Assembly (NCBI RefSeq): GCF_036346615.1
Contig: NZ_CP107837.1
Location: 124,001-188,000, forward strand
DNA: 64,000 bases
From: Streptomyces sp. NBC_00523
GTDB lineage: Bacteria; Actinomycetota; Actinomycetes; Streptomycetales; Streptomycetaceae
Direction: 5' to 3'
The stretch's first letter is position 1. Each line of letters opens with the position of its first letter. The notes beneath the pieces are model-generated. The model searched no databases. It was given only the letters and a program-made list of their open reading frames with translations, and had not been told where the DNA came from. Of this stretch, positions 57,523-64,000 are shown piece by piece. The position numbers were made by a program, and so were the translations under genes.

Positions 57523-58722
57523 ATGAGCACGCAGCGGGAGACGCACCACATCGTGGTTCTGGGGGCCGGGTACGCGGGCATGGCCGCGGCCGTGCAGCTG
57601 GCGGCCCGGACCCGGAAGCGGGGGGACGCTGTGCGGGTGACCGTGGTGAACGCGAGGGAGCGGTTCACCGAGCGGATGCGGCTGCACATGGTGGCCGCCG
57701 GGCGTCCGCTCGACGCGATGAGCGTCCCGGAGATGCTGGAGGGCACGGGCGCGCGGTTCACGCGGGGCTGGGTGACGGCGGTGGACGCCGGAGCCAGGAC
57801 CGTCCGCATCGACGACGAGCGCGTCCTGTCCTACGACACGCTGGTGTACGCGCTGGGCGGGGTCGCCGACACCGCTGCGGTGCCGGGCGCCGAGGACCAC
57901 GCGTACACCCTGGGCAGCGCCGAGGACGCGCAGCTGCTCGCCGACCGGCTGAAGGCCCTCGAAGGCGGCCACGGCACCGTGGCCGTCGTCGGCACCGGGC
58001 TCACCGGCATCGAGTCGGCGGCGGAGATCGCCGAGCGGTACCCCCACCTCGACGTGGTCCTGCTCGGCGGCCAGGAGCCCGGCGCGACCATGAACGCCAG
58101 GGCGGCGGCGCATGTGCGGGCCGCGCTCGACCGGCTCGGCGTGCGGGTGCGCGGCGGCGCGGACGTGGTGAAGGTGCTCGCCGGTTCGGTGGAACTGGCG
58201 GACGGCGAGAGCATCGCGGCCGACGCGGTCCTGTGGACCGGCGGCACCCGGGTGGCCCCGCTGGCGGCCGCCGCCGGACTGGAGGTGGACGAGCGCGGAC
58301 GCATCGTCACCGACCGGGCACTGCGTTCCGTTTCGCACCCCGAGGTGTACGCGGTCGGCGACGCGGCCGCGATCCGCCAGGGTTACGGGGTCATGCACGG
58401 GACCTGCCAGGGCGGCATGCCGACCGGGGTGCACGCGGCGCTGTCGATCGACCGGGTCCTCAGGGGCAAGCAGCCGAAGCCCTTCCGGTTCGGCTACTAC
58501 CACACGCCGGTGAGCCTGGGCCGGGGCGACGCGGTCGTCCAGTTCACCCGGCCCGACGACAGCCCGCGCCGGATCTGCCTGGTGGGAGCGGTGGCCGTCC
58601 GGTACAAGGAGACCGTGACAGGCTCGCCCTGGCCGACGTACGGCCGTATGAAGAAGATGCCCGCGTCGGGCGCGTTCTGGCCGCGCGGAGGGCGCTTCAC
58701 CCGCATCCGAGGAGACAAGTGA
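57523..58722 (+). CDS. NDH-2-like NAD(P)/FAD oxidoreductase
   Basis: A 399-residue pyridine-nucleotide-disulfide-type flavoprotein. The FAD fold HIVVLGAGYAGMAAAV, the NAD fold VAVVGTGLTGIESAAEI and EVYAVGDAAAI are all present, with no CxxxxC redox pair, as in type II NADH dehydrogenases. ATG 57523 follows GGAGGAAGG. Its stop overlaps the ECF41 sigma start by 4 nt, so the two are coupled and this enzyme is the sigma factor's likely target and partner. Confidence 0.92.
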   Translation: MSTQRETHHIVVLGAGYAGMAAAVQLAARTRKRGDAVRVTVVNARERFTERMRLHMVAAGRPLDAMSVPEMLEGTGARFTRGWVTAVDAGARTVRIDDERVLSYDTLVYALGGVADTAAVPGAEDHAYTLGSAEDAQLLADRLKALEGGHGTVAVVGTGLTGIESAAEIAERYPHLDVVLLGGQEPGATMNARAAAHVRAALDRLGVRVRGGADVVKVLAGSVELADGESIAADAVLWTGGTRVAPLAAAAGLEVDERGRIVTDRALRSVSHPEVYAVGDAAAIRQGYGVMHGTCQGGMPTGVHAALSIDRVLRGKQPKPFRFGYYHTPVSLGRGDAVVQFTRPDDSPRRICLVGAVAVRYKETVTGSPWPTYGRMKKMPASGAFWPRGGRFTRIRGDK

Positions 58723-59669
58723 CCGGCGCCGCCGACCGTTTCGACCATCCCGCTCAGCAGGTCTTCCTGGAATACCGGCGGCTGCTGTTCTCCGTGGCGT
58801 ACCGCGTCCTCGGCACCGCCGCCGACGCCGAGGACGCCGTGCAGGACGCCTTGCTCAAGTGGTCCGCCGCCGACCGTTCGCAGGTGGCCGACCCCAAGGC
58901 GTACCTGACCCGGATCGTGACGAACCTGGCGCTCGAACGGCTGCGGTCCGCCCGGTACAAGCGGGAGACGTACGTCGGGCCGTGGCTGCCGGAGCCCATC
59001 CTGACCGGCGGCGGCCCCGCCGAGCCCGTCCCGGACGCCGAATCGGCCGCGCTGGGCGCCGAGTCGGTGTCGATGGCCATGCTGGTGGTGCTCGAAACGC
59101 TCAGTCCGCTGGAGCGCGCCGTGTTCGTGCTGAGGGAGGTGTTCGCCTTCAGCCACGCCGAGATCGCCGAGGCGGTGGAGCGTTCCGAGGCGGCGGTACG
59201 GCAGGCCGCGCACCGCGCCCGTGAGCATGTGCGGGCCCGGCGCCCGCGCTTCGAGGCGGACCGGGCGCGGCAGCGCGAGGTGGCGGAACGTTTCCACGCC
59301 GCCGCGACGGGCGGTGACGTCAACGCCCTCCTCGAACTCCTCTCCCCCGACGTCACCCTGTGGACCGACGGCGGCGGCAAGGTCCGCCAGGCGCTGCGCC
59401 CGGTGACCGGCGCGGCCACGGTGGCCGGCTGGTTCGCGGCGATCGGCACGGTCGCCTACCAGGGGGTCGAGCCGGCGGACATGAAGGCCGGACTCGTCGA
59501 GATCAACGGCGGTCCGGGCATGGTGTTCAGCGGCCCGGACCGCGTCATCGCCACGGTGACCTTCGACTTCGACGCGCGGGGGCGCATCACCGCGATCCAC
59601 AACGTGGCCAACCCGGACAAGCTGCGGGCGGTCGCCGAGGGAGTCGCGTACGACATCGGGGCACGGTAG
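58719..59669 (+). CDS. ECF41-family sigma factor (SigJ-like)
   Basis: A 316-residue extracytoplasmic-function sigma factor. Region 2 (VLGTAADAEDAVQDALLKW) and region 4 (FSHAEIAEAVERSEAAVRQA) are followed by a SnoaL-like C-terminal extension with the ECF41 signatures DGGGK and NPDKL. In this group the C-terminal domain replaces a separate anti-sigma factor and modulates activity. The GTG start at 58719 is translationally coupled to the flavoprotein gene. ECF41 genes usually sit beside a COE-type oxidoreductase; here the partner is NDH-2-like. Confidence 0.92.
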   Translation: MTGAADRFDHPAQQVFLEYRRLLFSVAYRVLGTAADAEDAVQDALLKWSAADRSQVADPKAYLTRIVTNLALERLRSARYKRETYVGPWLPEPILTGGGPAEPVPDAESAALGAESVSMAMLVVLETLSPLERAVFVLREVFAFSHAEIAEAVERSEAAVRQAAHRAREHVRARRPRFEADRARQREVAERFHAAATGGDVNALLELLSPDVTLWTDGGGKVRQALRPVTGAATVAGWFAAIGTVAYQGVEPADMKAGLVEINGGPGMVFSGPDRVIATVTFDFDARGRITAIHNVANPDKLRAVAEGVAYDIGAR

Positions 59670-59887
59670 CCGTCGCCCTCGCCCGATCGGGTCGAAAACG
59701 GGCGGCACCGCTCCGCCTTCCGCATATGCCGGTGCGACGGCTACAAGATCGTCAACGAGTCGCCACCGGCTCGGCGGAGTGCGCCCCGGTATGTCATGGC
59801 GCCACGTCACCGACCCGGCCGGACCCCGGCCGTGTCCCCCAAGTCCCGCCCGGCCGCGCGACGCCGGGCTCGTACGAAGGAGATCCC

Positions 59888-60241
59888 GTGATCGCACAGG
59901 GCAAGCGGATTCTCGGCTCCCTGGCCATGGCATTCGCCGCCGCGGCCTCGCTGACCGTCGCCGTACCCGCAGGGTCCGCCTACGCCATCGACCACGTGGA
60001 GTGCGTCGGCGGCGCGGACTTCCTGAAGATCTACTCCCACCTCGACGGCCGTCAGAGCGTCGACTGCTACGCCAACGCGGGCAGGACCGACTTCGGCGGC
60101 TGGTGGGCCGACCGGATCGTCACCGGCAACAACGACCTCATCTACTACGACGTCAACGGGGACTCGGTCCGGATCAACCGCTGGACGGACATCACGTTCC
60201 CGAACAACCCGCCCCGGATCAAGAGCATCCAGATCCTCTGA
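59888..60241 (+). CDS. Secreted beta/gamma-crystallin-like small protein
   Basis: A 117-residue precursor with a Sec signal peptide (LGSLAMAFAAAASLTVAVPA, cleavage near AYA-I) and a mature domain of ~85 residues with two Cys (VECVGG, VDCYAN). The ending SVRINRWTDITFPNNPPRIK resembles Streptomyces killer-toxin-like beta/gamma-crystallin proteins. GTG 59888 follows AAGGAG. Possible roles are extracellular Ca2+ binding or antimicrobial or inhibitory activity; none can be assigned. Confidence 0.75.
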   Translation: MIAQGKRILGSLAMAFAAAASLTVAVPAGSAYAIDHVECVGGADFLKIYSHLDGRQSVDCYANAGRTDFGGWWADRIVTGNNDLIYYDVNGDSVRINRWTDITFPNNPPRIKSIQIL

Positions 60242-60260
60242 GCGCCCGGAAGCGCACCAC

Positions 60261-60292
60261 CGGTCACCGCCGTTCGTGAACGGCGGTGACCG
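60261..60292. terminator. Bidirectional hairpin terminator
   Basis: A perfect 15-bp inverted repeat (cggtcaccgccgttc / gaacggcggtgaccg) with a 2-nt centre, between the convergent crystallin-like and VOC genes. Confidence 0.78.
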
Positions 60293-60298
60293 TGGCCG

Positions 60299-60778
60299 TC
60301 AGACCACGTCGAACTCGTTGCCCTCCGGGTCCAGCATGGCGGTGGCGTAGAAGTCCATGTCCGGCAGCTCCCTGACCTCCGCCACCGTGGCACCGGCCCC
60401 GACCAGCTGCGCCACCGTGGCGTCGACCCGCCGCTTGCGGACCTCCAGCGGAACGGCCCGCCCCCCGCCGACCTTGAGGTCGAAGTGCCACCGGTTCTTG
60501 ACCGCCTTCACCTCCGGAACCTTCTGGAACCACACCCGGGGCCCGCGCCCGGCCGGATCGATGATCGACTCCGGCAGATCCCCCGCCCCGGGCGGCAGCT
60601 CCTCCTCGGGCACCCCCATGTCCTCCCAGTAGGCGCGCCAGCTCGCATGCCCCTCCGGCGGCGGCTCGGGGACGTACCCCAGAGCCTCGCTCCAGAAGGC
60701 CACCATCCGCTGCGGATCGGCACAGTCGATCGTCATCTGCACGGTCATCTCGGGCGCCGTCTCGGTCTCCGTCTCCAT
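60299..60778 (-). CDS. VOC-superfamily (glyoxalase-like) protein
   Basis: A 159-residue vicinal-oxygen-chelate protein: MTIDCADPQRMVAFWSEALG opens the first beta-alpha-beta unit, WHFDLKVG and MLDPEGNEFDVV supply typical metal-site His and Glu positions. I start at ATG 60778, which begins the canonical fold. Members include resistance proteins, dioxygenases and glyoxalases; this one is unassigned. It is divergent from the SnoaL-like gene over a short spacer with a SoxR-like box. Confidence 0.85.
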   Translation of the reverse strand: METETETAPEMTVQMTIDCADPQRMVAFWSEALGYVPEPPPEGHASWRAYWEDMGVPEEELPPGAGDLPESIIDPAGRGPRVWFQKVPEVKAVKNRWHFDLKVGGGRAVPLEVRKRRVDATVAQLVGAGATVAEVRELPDMDFYATAMLDPEGNEFDVV

Positions 60779-60820
60779 GGCCGGAGCATCCCAGACGGGT
60801 CTGACAACGCAGCGCCTTGA

Positions 60821-60838
60821 CCTCAAGTCCGCTTGAGA
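60821..60838. promoter_or_regulatory. Candidate SoxR box
   Basis: cctcaag-tccg-cttgaga has the arms and spacing of the SoxR/MerR-type operator CCTCAAG-N4-CTTGAGG with one mismatch. A TTGACC at 60818 just overlaps its left arm as a possible -35 element. It sits 15 bp upstream of the SnoaL-like start in a divergent spacer. Confidence 0.55.
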
Positions 60839-60853
60839 TACGAGGCTTGCGCC

Positions 60854-61330
60854 ATGGATACCGAAGAAGCGCGGCGACAGCTGCGCCACCTGACCGACCG
60901 TGCCGAGATCACCGACCTCCTGGACCGCTACCTCCATTCCCTGGACCACGGCGTCATTGACGACGAGTGGGCTCGCGCGTTCCACACCGAGGACGTCACC
61001 GCCGAGATGCCCCTGGGCACCGTCCACGGGCGCGATGCCGTGCTGGACCGCGTGCGTAAGGGCATGGCGCTGTTCGATCGGACCGTGCATTTCGGTACGA
61101 ACAATGTCATCGAGGTCGACGGCGACCGGGCCACGGTTCGTGGCGCCCAGCTGAGCACCCATGTCCTCGCGGGCGGCCCGGACGACGTCTTCGTCTCCGC
61201 CGGGCACACGGAGACCGAGCTGGTCAGGACGGCGGACGGCTGGCGGGTCTCCGCCACCGCGCTGCGGATCGTATGGACACAGGGAACTCCGCCGCGCCTG
61301 CCGGCGGAATTCGCGCCAACCGCCGTCTGA
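60854..61330 (+). CDS. SnoaL-like (NTF2-fold) protein
   Basis: A 158-residue SnoaL_4-type protein: DRAEITDLLDRYLHSLDHG, then WARAFHTEDVTAEMP and a C-terminal strand set ending WRVSATALRIVW. ATG 60854 is preferred over 60833. Members include ring-opening dioxygenases, cyclases and non-catalytic binding proteins; function unknown. A SoxR-type site upstream suggests redox-responsive expression. Confidence 0.82.
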   Translation: MDTEEARRQLRHLTDRAEITDLLDRYLHSLDHGVIDDEWARAFHTEDVTAEMPLGTVHGRDAVLDRVRKGMALFDRTVHFGTNNVIEVDGDRATVRGAQLSTHVLAGGPDDVFVSAGHTETELVRTADGWRVSATALRIVWTQGTPPRLPAEFAPTAV

Positions 61331-61390
61331 CCGACGCCCGGTGTGGCGGGGGTCACGGGAACCCGCCGCACCGGGCGGAGAGGTAGGGGT

Positions 61391-62062
61391 GTGAGATGTG
61401 ATGATCAGGAAGACCGGGAGCGCATGCGCACACGCATCAGGGCGGGCGACCGTCAGGCGTTCGCCGTGCTCTACGAGGAGTACGCGCGGGCGGTCTACAA
61501 CCATGCCTACCGGCTGACGGGCGACTGGTCGACGGCCGAGGAGGTCATGTCCGAGACCTTCCTCGCCGCTTGGCGCACCCGGCAATCCGTCGAGCCGGAA
61601 GGCGAATCGCTGCTGCCGTGGCTGCTCGGCATCGCCACGAACAAGGCGCGCAACGCCAACCGGGGCACCGGCCGGCGCCTCGCCTTTCTGGCCCGGCGCC
61701 CCGCCCCCGAGCCCGTCGCCGACATCGCTGACGCCGCGGCCGGGCAGGTGGACGACGCCCGGCGGCTCGCCGCGGTCCGGCAGGCGCTGGACGGGCTGCG
61801 CCGCCAGGACCGCGAGGTGCTGGCCCTCTGCGTCTGGTCGGGCCTCGACTACGCGGAGGCCGCCGAGGCGCTCGGCGTGCCGGTGGGCACGGTGCGGTCG
61901 CGGCTGTCCCGCGCGCGGGAACGGCTGAGGCGGCTCACGGACGAGCGGCTGGCCAGGGAACGGAAACGGAACGACAACGCCGGGGAACCCCGCCCCCGTC
62001 GCGGAGAGGTACAGGGCAGGGCCGCGTTCGTGGCCCTGCCCCTTCAGGAGGAAGCCCGATGA
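61391..62062 (+). CDS. ECF-type RNA polymerase sigma factor
   Basis: A 223-residue ECF sigma factor: region 2 HAYRLTGDWSTAEEVMSETF and region 4 SGLDYAEAAEALGVPVGTVR then SRLSRARERLRR. I chose GTG 61391 with GAGAGG upstream; ATG 61424 (GGGAG) is an alternative and the frame is open from 61343. Its stop overlaps the next gene by 4 nt, so they act as a pair. Confidence 0.9.
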   Translation: MRCDDQEDRERMRTRIRAGDRQAFAVLYEEYARAVYNHAYRLTGDWSTAEEVMSETFLAAWRTRQSVEPEGESLLPWLLGIATNKARNANRGTGRRLAFLARRPAPEPVADIADAAAGQVDDARRLAAVRQALDGLRRQDREVLALCVWSGLDYAEAAEALGVPVGTVRSRLSRARERLRRLTDERLARERKRNDNAGEPRPRRGEVQGRAAFVALPLQEEAR

Positions 62063-63144
62063 ACGACCGTGCCTCCGGCCCCACCTGGGCCGAACGCGAG
62101 GAACTGGCCCGGCTGCTGCCGGCCCCGGCCGAACGGGACCTGCCTCCGGGGCGCCATCTCCACCACAAGGAAACCCTGATGCAGCTGATCGACCAGGACG
62201 GCGACCGCACCACCGCCCGCCCCAGGCCCCGCCTCCTGCGCCCCGCCGTCCTGCTGCCCGCCGCCGGACTGGCCCTGGGCGGGATCCTGTTCACGACCCT
62301 CGCCGTGACCGGCCGGGACGAGGCCCCCCGCACCGCCGCCACGGCCGCGGCCCCGCGCGGCGCGACCGTGCTGCTGGACCGGATCGCCACGGTCGCGTCG
62401 GAGAGCGACGCGATCGAGGTCACCGACGCCCAGTTCGTGTACGTCAGGACGTTGCAGGCCGCGAACACGGGCGCGTTCGGCGGTCCGGTGAAGCTGGGGA
62501 AGCCCGGTGAGCGCGAGGTCTGGATGGCGCAGAAGTCCGGGCCGGTGATCGACGAGGGGCTGATCCACGAGGACGGCAAGTACTTCCCGATCGAGGTCGG
62601 CGTCCCGGACGGCGAGAAGCCCGTCGGCTACCCGGCGGGCCTCAACCGGCCCACGTACACCTGGCTCGCCTCCCTGCCCACCGACCCTGACGCCCTGCTC
62701 CGCAGGCTCGCCACCGAGATCACCGCGGACCAGGACGCGCGGAACACCCCGGCCGACGAACGGGACCCGGACCAGGACGCCTTCGAGGCCATCGGCGGGC
62801 TGCTGCGGGAGACCCTGATGCCGCCGAGGACCGCGGCCGCCCTGTACAAGGCCGCGGCGCGGATTCCCGGCGTGAGCGTGGACTCCGACGCGGTGGACGC
62901 GGCCGGGCGGCACGGCATAGGCGTGGCCCGCGACGACGAGCGCGCCGGCTGGCGCACCGCCTGGGTCTTCGACGCGAAGACCCTGGCGTACCTGGGCGAG
63001 CGGACCTACCTCATCCGGGACACCTCCATGGGCCGGAAGGGCACCGTCACGAACACGTCGGCGGTCCTGGAACGCGCGGTGGTGGACGCCCTCCGCGAGA
63101 AGCCGTCGACCACCGCCCGACCGGCCGGGCTGCCCGTAGCCTGA
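62059..63144 (+). CDS. CU044_5270-family membrane protein, coupled to the ECF sigma factor
   Basis: A 361-residue single-pass protein: a cytoplasmic N-terminus of ~70 residues, one membrane helix (PAVLLPAAGLALGGILFTTL), then a long extracytoplasmic domain with the conserved ending FDAKTLAYLGERTYLI. It matches the CU044_5270 family, which is usually encoded with ECF sigma factors. The ATGA overlap supports a role in controlling that sigma factor, perhaps as an anti-sigma or sensor; this is inference. Confidence 0.85.
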   Translation: MNDRASGPTWAEREELARLLPAPAERDLPPGRHLHHKETLMQLIDQDGDRTTARPRPRLLRPAVLLPAAGLALGGILFTTLAVTGRDEAPRTAATAAAPRGATVLLDRIATVASESDAIEVTDAQFVYVRTLQAANTGAFGGPVKLGKPGEREVWMAQKSGPVIDEGLIHEDGKYFPIEVGVPDGEKPVGYPAGLNRPTYTWLASLPTDPDALLRRLATEITADQDARNTPADERDPDQDAFEAIGGLLRETLMPPRTAAALYKAAARIPGVSVDSDAVDAAGRHGIGVARDDERAGWRTAWVFDAKTLAYLGERTYLIRDTSMGRKGTVTNTSAVLERAVVDALREKPSTTARPAGLPVA

Positions 63145-63148
63145 CGGC

Positions 63149-63916
63149 ATGACAGACGCGGTACGGGGAAGAGGCGAGGCGGCCCCCTGGCGTCCCGAGG
63201 GGGAACCGGGCGAGGCGCCCCTCGCCGTCCCGAACGCGCTCGGCGCGCTGTGGGCGGTCCGGCACGGGCAGAGCACCGCCAACGTCGCCTTCGCCGAGGC
63301 GGGCGCGGCGCCCCTGGAAGGACGCGACCGCGACGTACCGCTGTCCGGCCTCGGACAGGCACAGGCGCGGGCGCTCGGGCGCTGGCTCGTGGAGTACGCC
63401 GGTGAGCTGGACCTCGTCGTCTGCTCGCCGTACGTCCGGGCTCGGCAGACCTGGCAGGCGATGGCCGGGTACGCGGCCGGTGAGGGCGTCGCTCCGCTTC
63501 CGCTTCTGGTGGACGAGCGGCTGCGGGACCGGGAGATGGGCGTCTTCGAGCTGTACCCCCCGGCCGCGCTGGCGGCGCGGGACCCGGAGGAGGCCGCCCG
63601 CCGGGAACGGCTGGGCGAGTGGTTCTACCGCCCGCCCGGCGGGGAATCGCTCGCCGATGTCGCCCTGCGGGTGCGCGGGTTCCTCGCCGGTCTGGAGCGG
63701 GCCGCGCCCGGGCGGCGGGTGTTGCTCGTCGCCCATGACGCGGCGGTCGTCGCCGTCCGCTTCGCCCTGGCGGGCCTCGGCGCCTCGGCTCCCGAGGACG
63801 TGCCGCCGGTGCCCAACGCCTCGCTGTCCCACTGGCAGGGCGACGGCCACCGCCTGAGCCTGCGGCTCTGGGGCGGGACCGCGCACCTCGCTCAGGAAGG
63901 GGACACGACCGCGTGA
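63149..63916 (+). CDS. Histidine phosphatase (phosphoglycerate mutase-like)
   Basis: A 255-residue histidine phosphatase with the RHG motif (VRHGQSTANVAF), the phosphate pocket (CSPYVRARQTWQAM) and the second catalytic His (LLVAHDAAVVAVRFAL). It starts 4 nt after the preceding stop and overlaps the following gene by 4 nt. Substrate unknown; members dephosphorylate sugar phosphates and nucleotides. Confidence 0.9.
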   Translation: MTDAVRGRGEAAPWRPEGEPGEAPLAVPNALGALWAVRHGQSTANVAFAEAGAAPLEGRDRDVPLSGLGQAQARALGRWLVEYAGELDLVVCSPYVRARQTWQAMAGYAAGEGVAPLPLLVDERLRDREMGVFELYPPAALAARDPEEAARRERLGEWFYRPPGGESLADVALRVRGFLAGLERAAPGRRVLLVAHDAAVVAVRFALAGLGASAPEDVPPVPNASLSHWQGDGHRLSLRLWGGTAHLAQEGDTTA

Positions 63917-64000
63917 CGGGCGACGATGTGCTGGAGATCCTGGACCTGCTGCGGGCGGCCGGTGCGGAGGTGTGGGTCGGCGGGGGCTGGGGCATCGACG
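63913..64000 (+). CDS. Nucleotidyltransferase-like protein (partial, right edge)
   Basis: GTG 63913 overlaps the phosphatase stop. Only 29 residues are visible; VLEILDLLRAAGAEVWVGGG and WGID resemble the start of lincosamide/aminoglycoside nucleotidyltransferase-like proteins (GGWGID motif). The rest lies outside the window. Confidence 0.6.
   Translation, partial: MTGDDVLEILDLLRAAGAEVWVGGGWGID

Overview
The window is high-GC actinomycete DNA, almost certainly from a Streptomyces. The evidence is the codon bias, GTG starts with GGAGG-type ribosome sites, mycothiol-dependent enzyme families, a gamma-butyrolactone-receptor-like TetR, StrR- and LAL-type pathway regulators, and an ECF41 sigma factor. 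It contains two unrelated polyketide loci and a run of ordinary accessory chromosome genes. No rRNA, tRNA or CRISPR array was seen.

Region A (1-22 kb) is a modular type I PKS locus. It has a KASIII-like enzyme cut by the window edge, a TetR regulator, a P450, a DHA2-type exporter, a giant three-module PKS (KSQ-AT-ACP, KS-AT-DH-KR-ACP, KS-AT-DH-KR-ACP), an LAL/LuxR activator and a type II thioesterase. Domain signatures predict an acetyl starter, one methylmalonyl and one malonyl extension, both reduced and dehydrated, giving a 4-methylhexa-2,4-dienoyl thioester. The PKS has no thioesterase domain and ends in a docking-like tail, so the chain must pass to a partner outside the window or to the KASIII-like enzyme.

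Region B (22-27.7 kb) is accessory chromosome: a MarR-controlled operon of two SgcJ/EcaC-like genes (one frameshifted) and an SDR, a small secreted protein abutting a 168-bp MITE, a mycothiol-dependent isomerase family gene (MPI) and a GT39-like membrane glycosyltransferase.

Region C (about 27.7-53.3 kb) is an apparent genomic island carrying a compact enediyne-type locus. Its core is one rightward, mostly overlapping eight-gene operon: UnbV, UnbU, the iterative enediyne PKS (KS-AT-ACP-KR-DH-PPTase), a hotdog thioesterase, a flavin reductase, two tandem DUF1702/UnbL paralogues and a P450. Around it lie a carotenoid-oxygenase-like dioxygenase with a divergent TetR, a butyrolactone-receptor-like TetR, an IS701-transposase-like gene with a TTA codon, an AraC protein, a StrR-type ParB activator, a three-gene GMC oxidoreductase cassette and a TIGR03084 mycothiol-type protein. 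No apoprotein, deoxysugar, aromatic or peripheral-moiety genes are present. The island is bracketed by repeats: the last 134 bp of the MPI gene recurs at its right end, and the last 20 coding bases of the AraC gene at its right flank recur at its left end.

Region D (53.4-64 kb) is ordinary Streptomyces chromosome: AraC/hydrolase/FAD monooxygenase, SRPBCC and CGNR proteins, a flavoprotein coupled to an ECF41 sigma factor, a secreted beta/gamma-crystallin-like protein, VOC and SnoaL-like proteins around a candidate SoxR box, a second ECF sigma factor with a CU044_5270-type membrane protein, a histidine phosphatase and the start of a nucleotidyltransferase.
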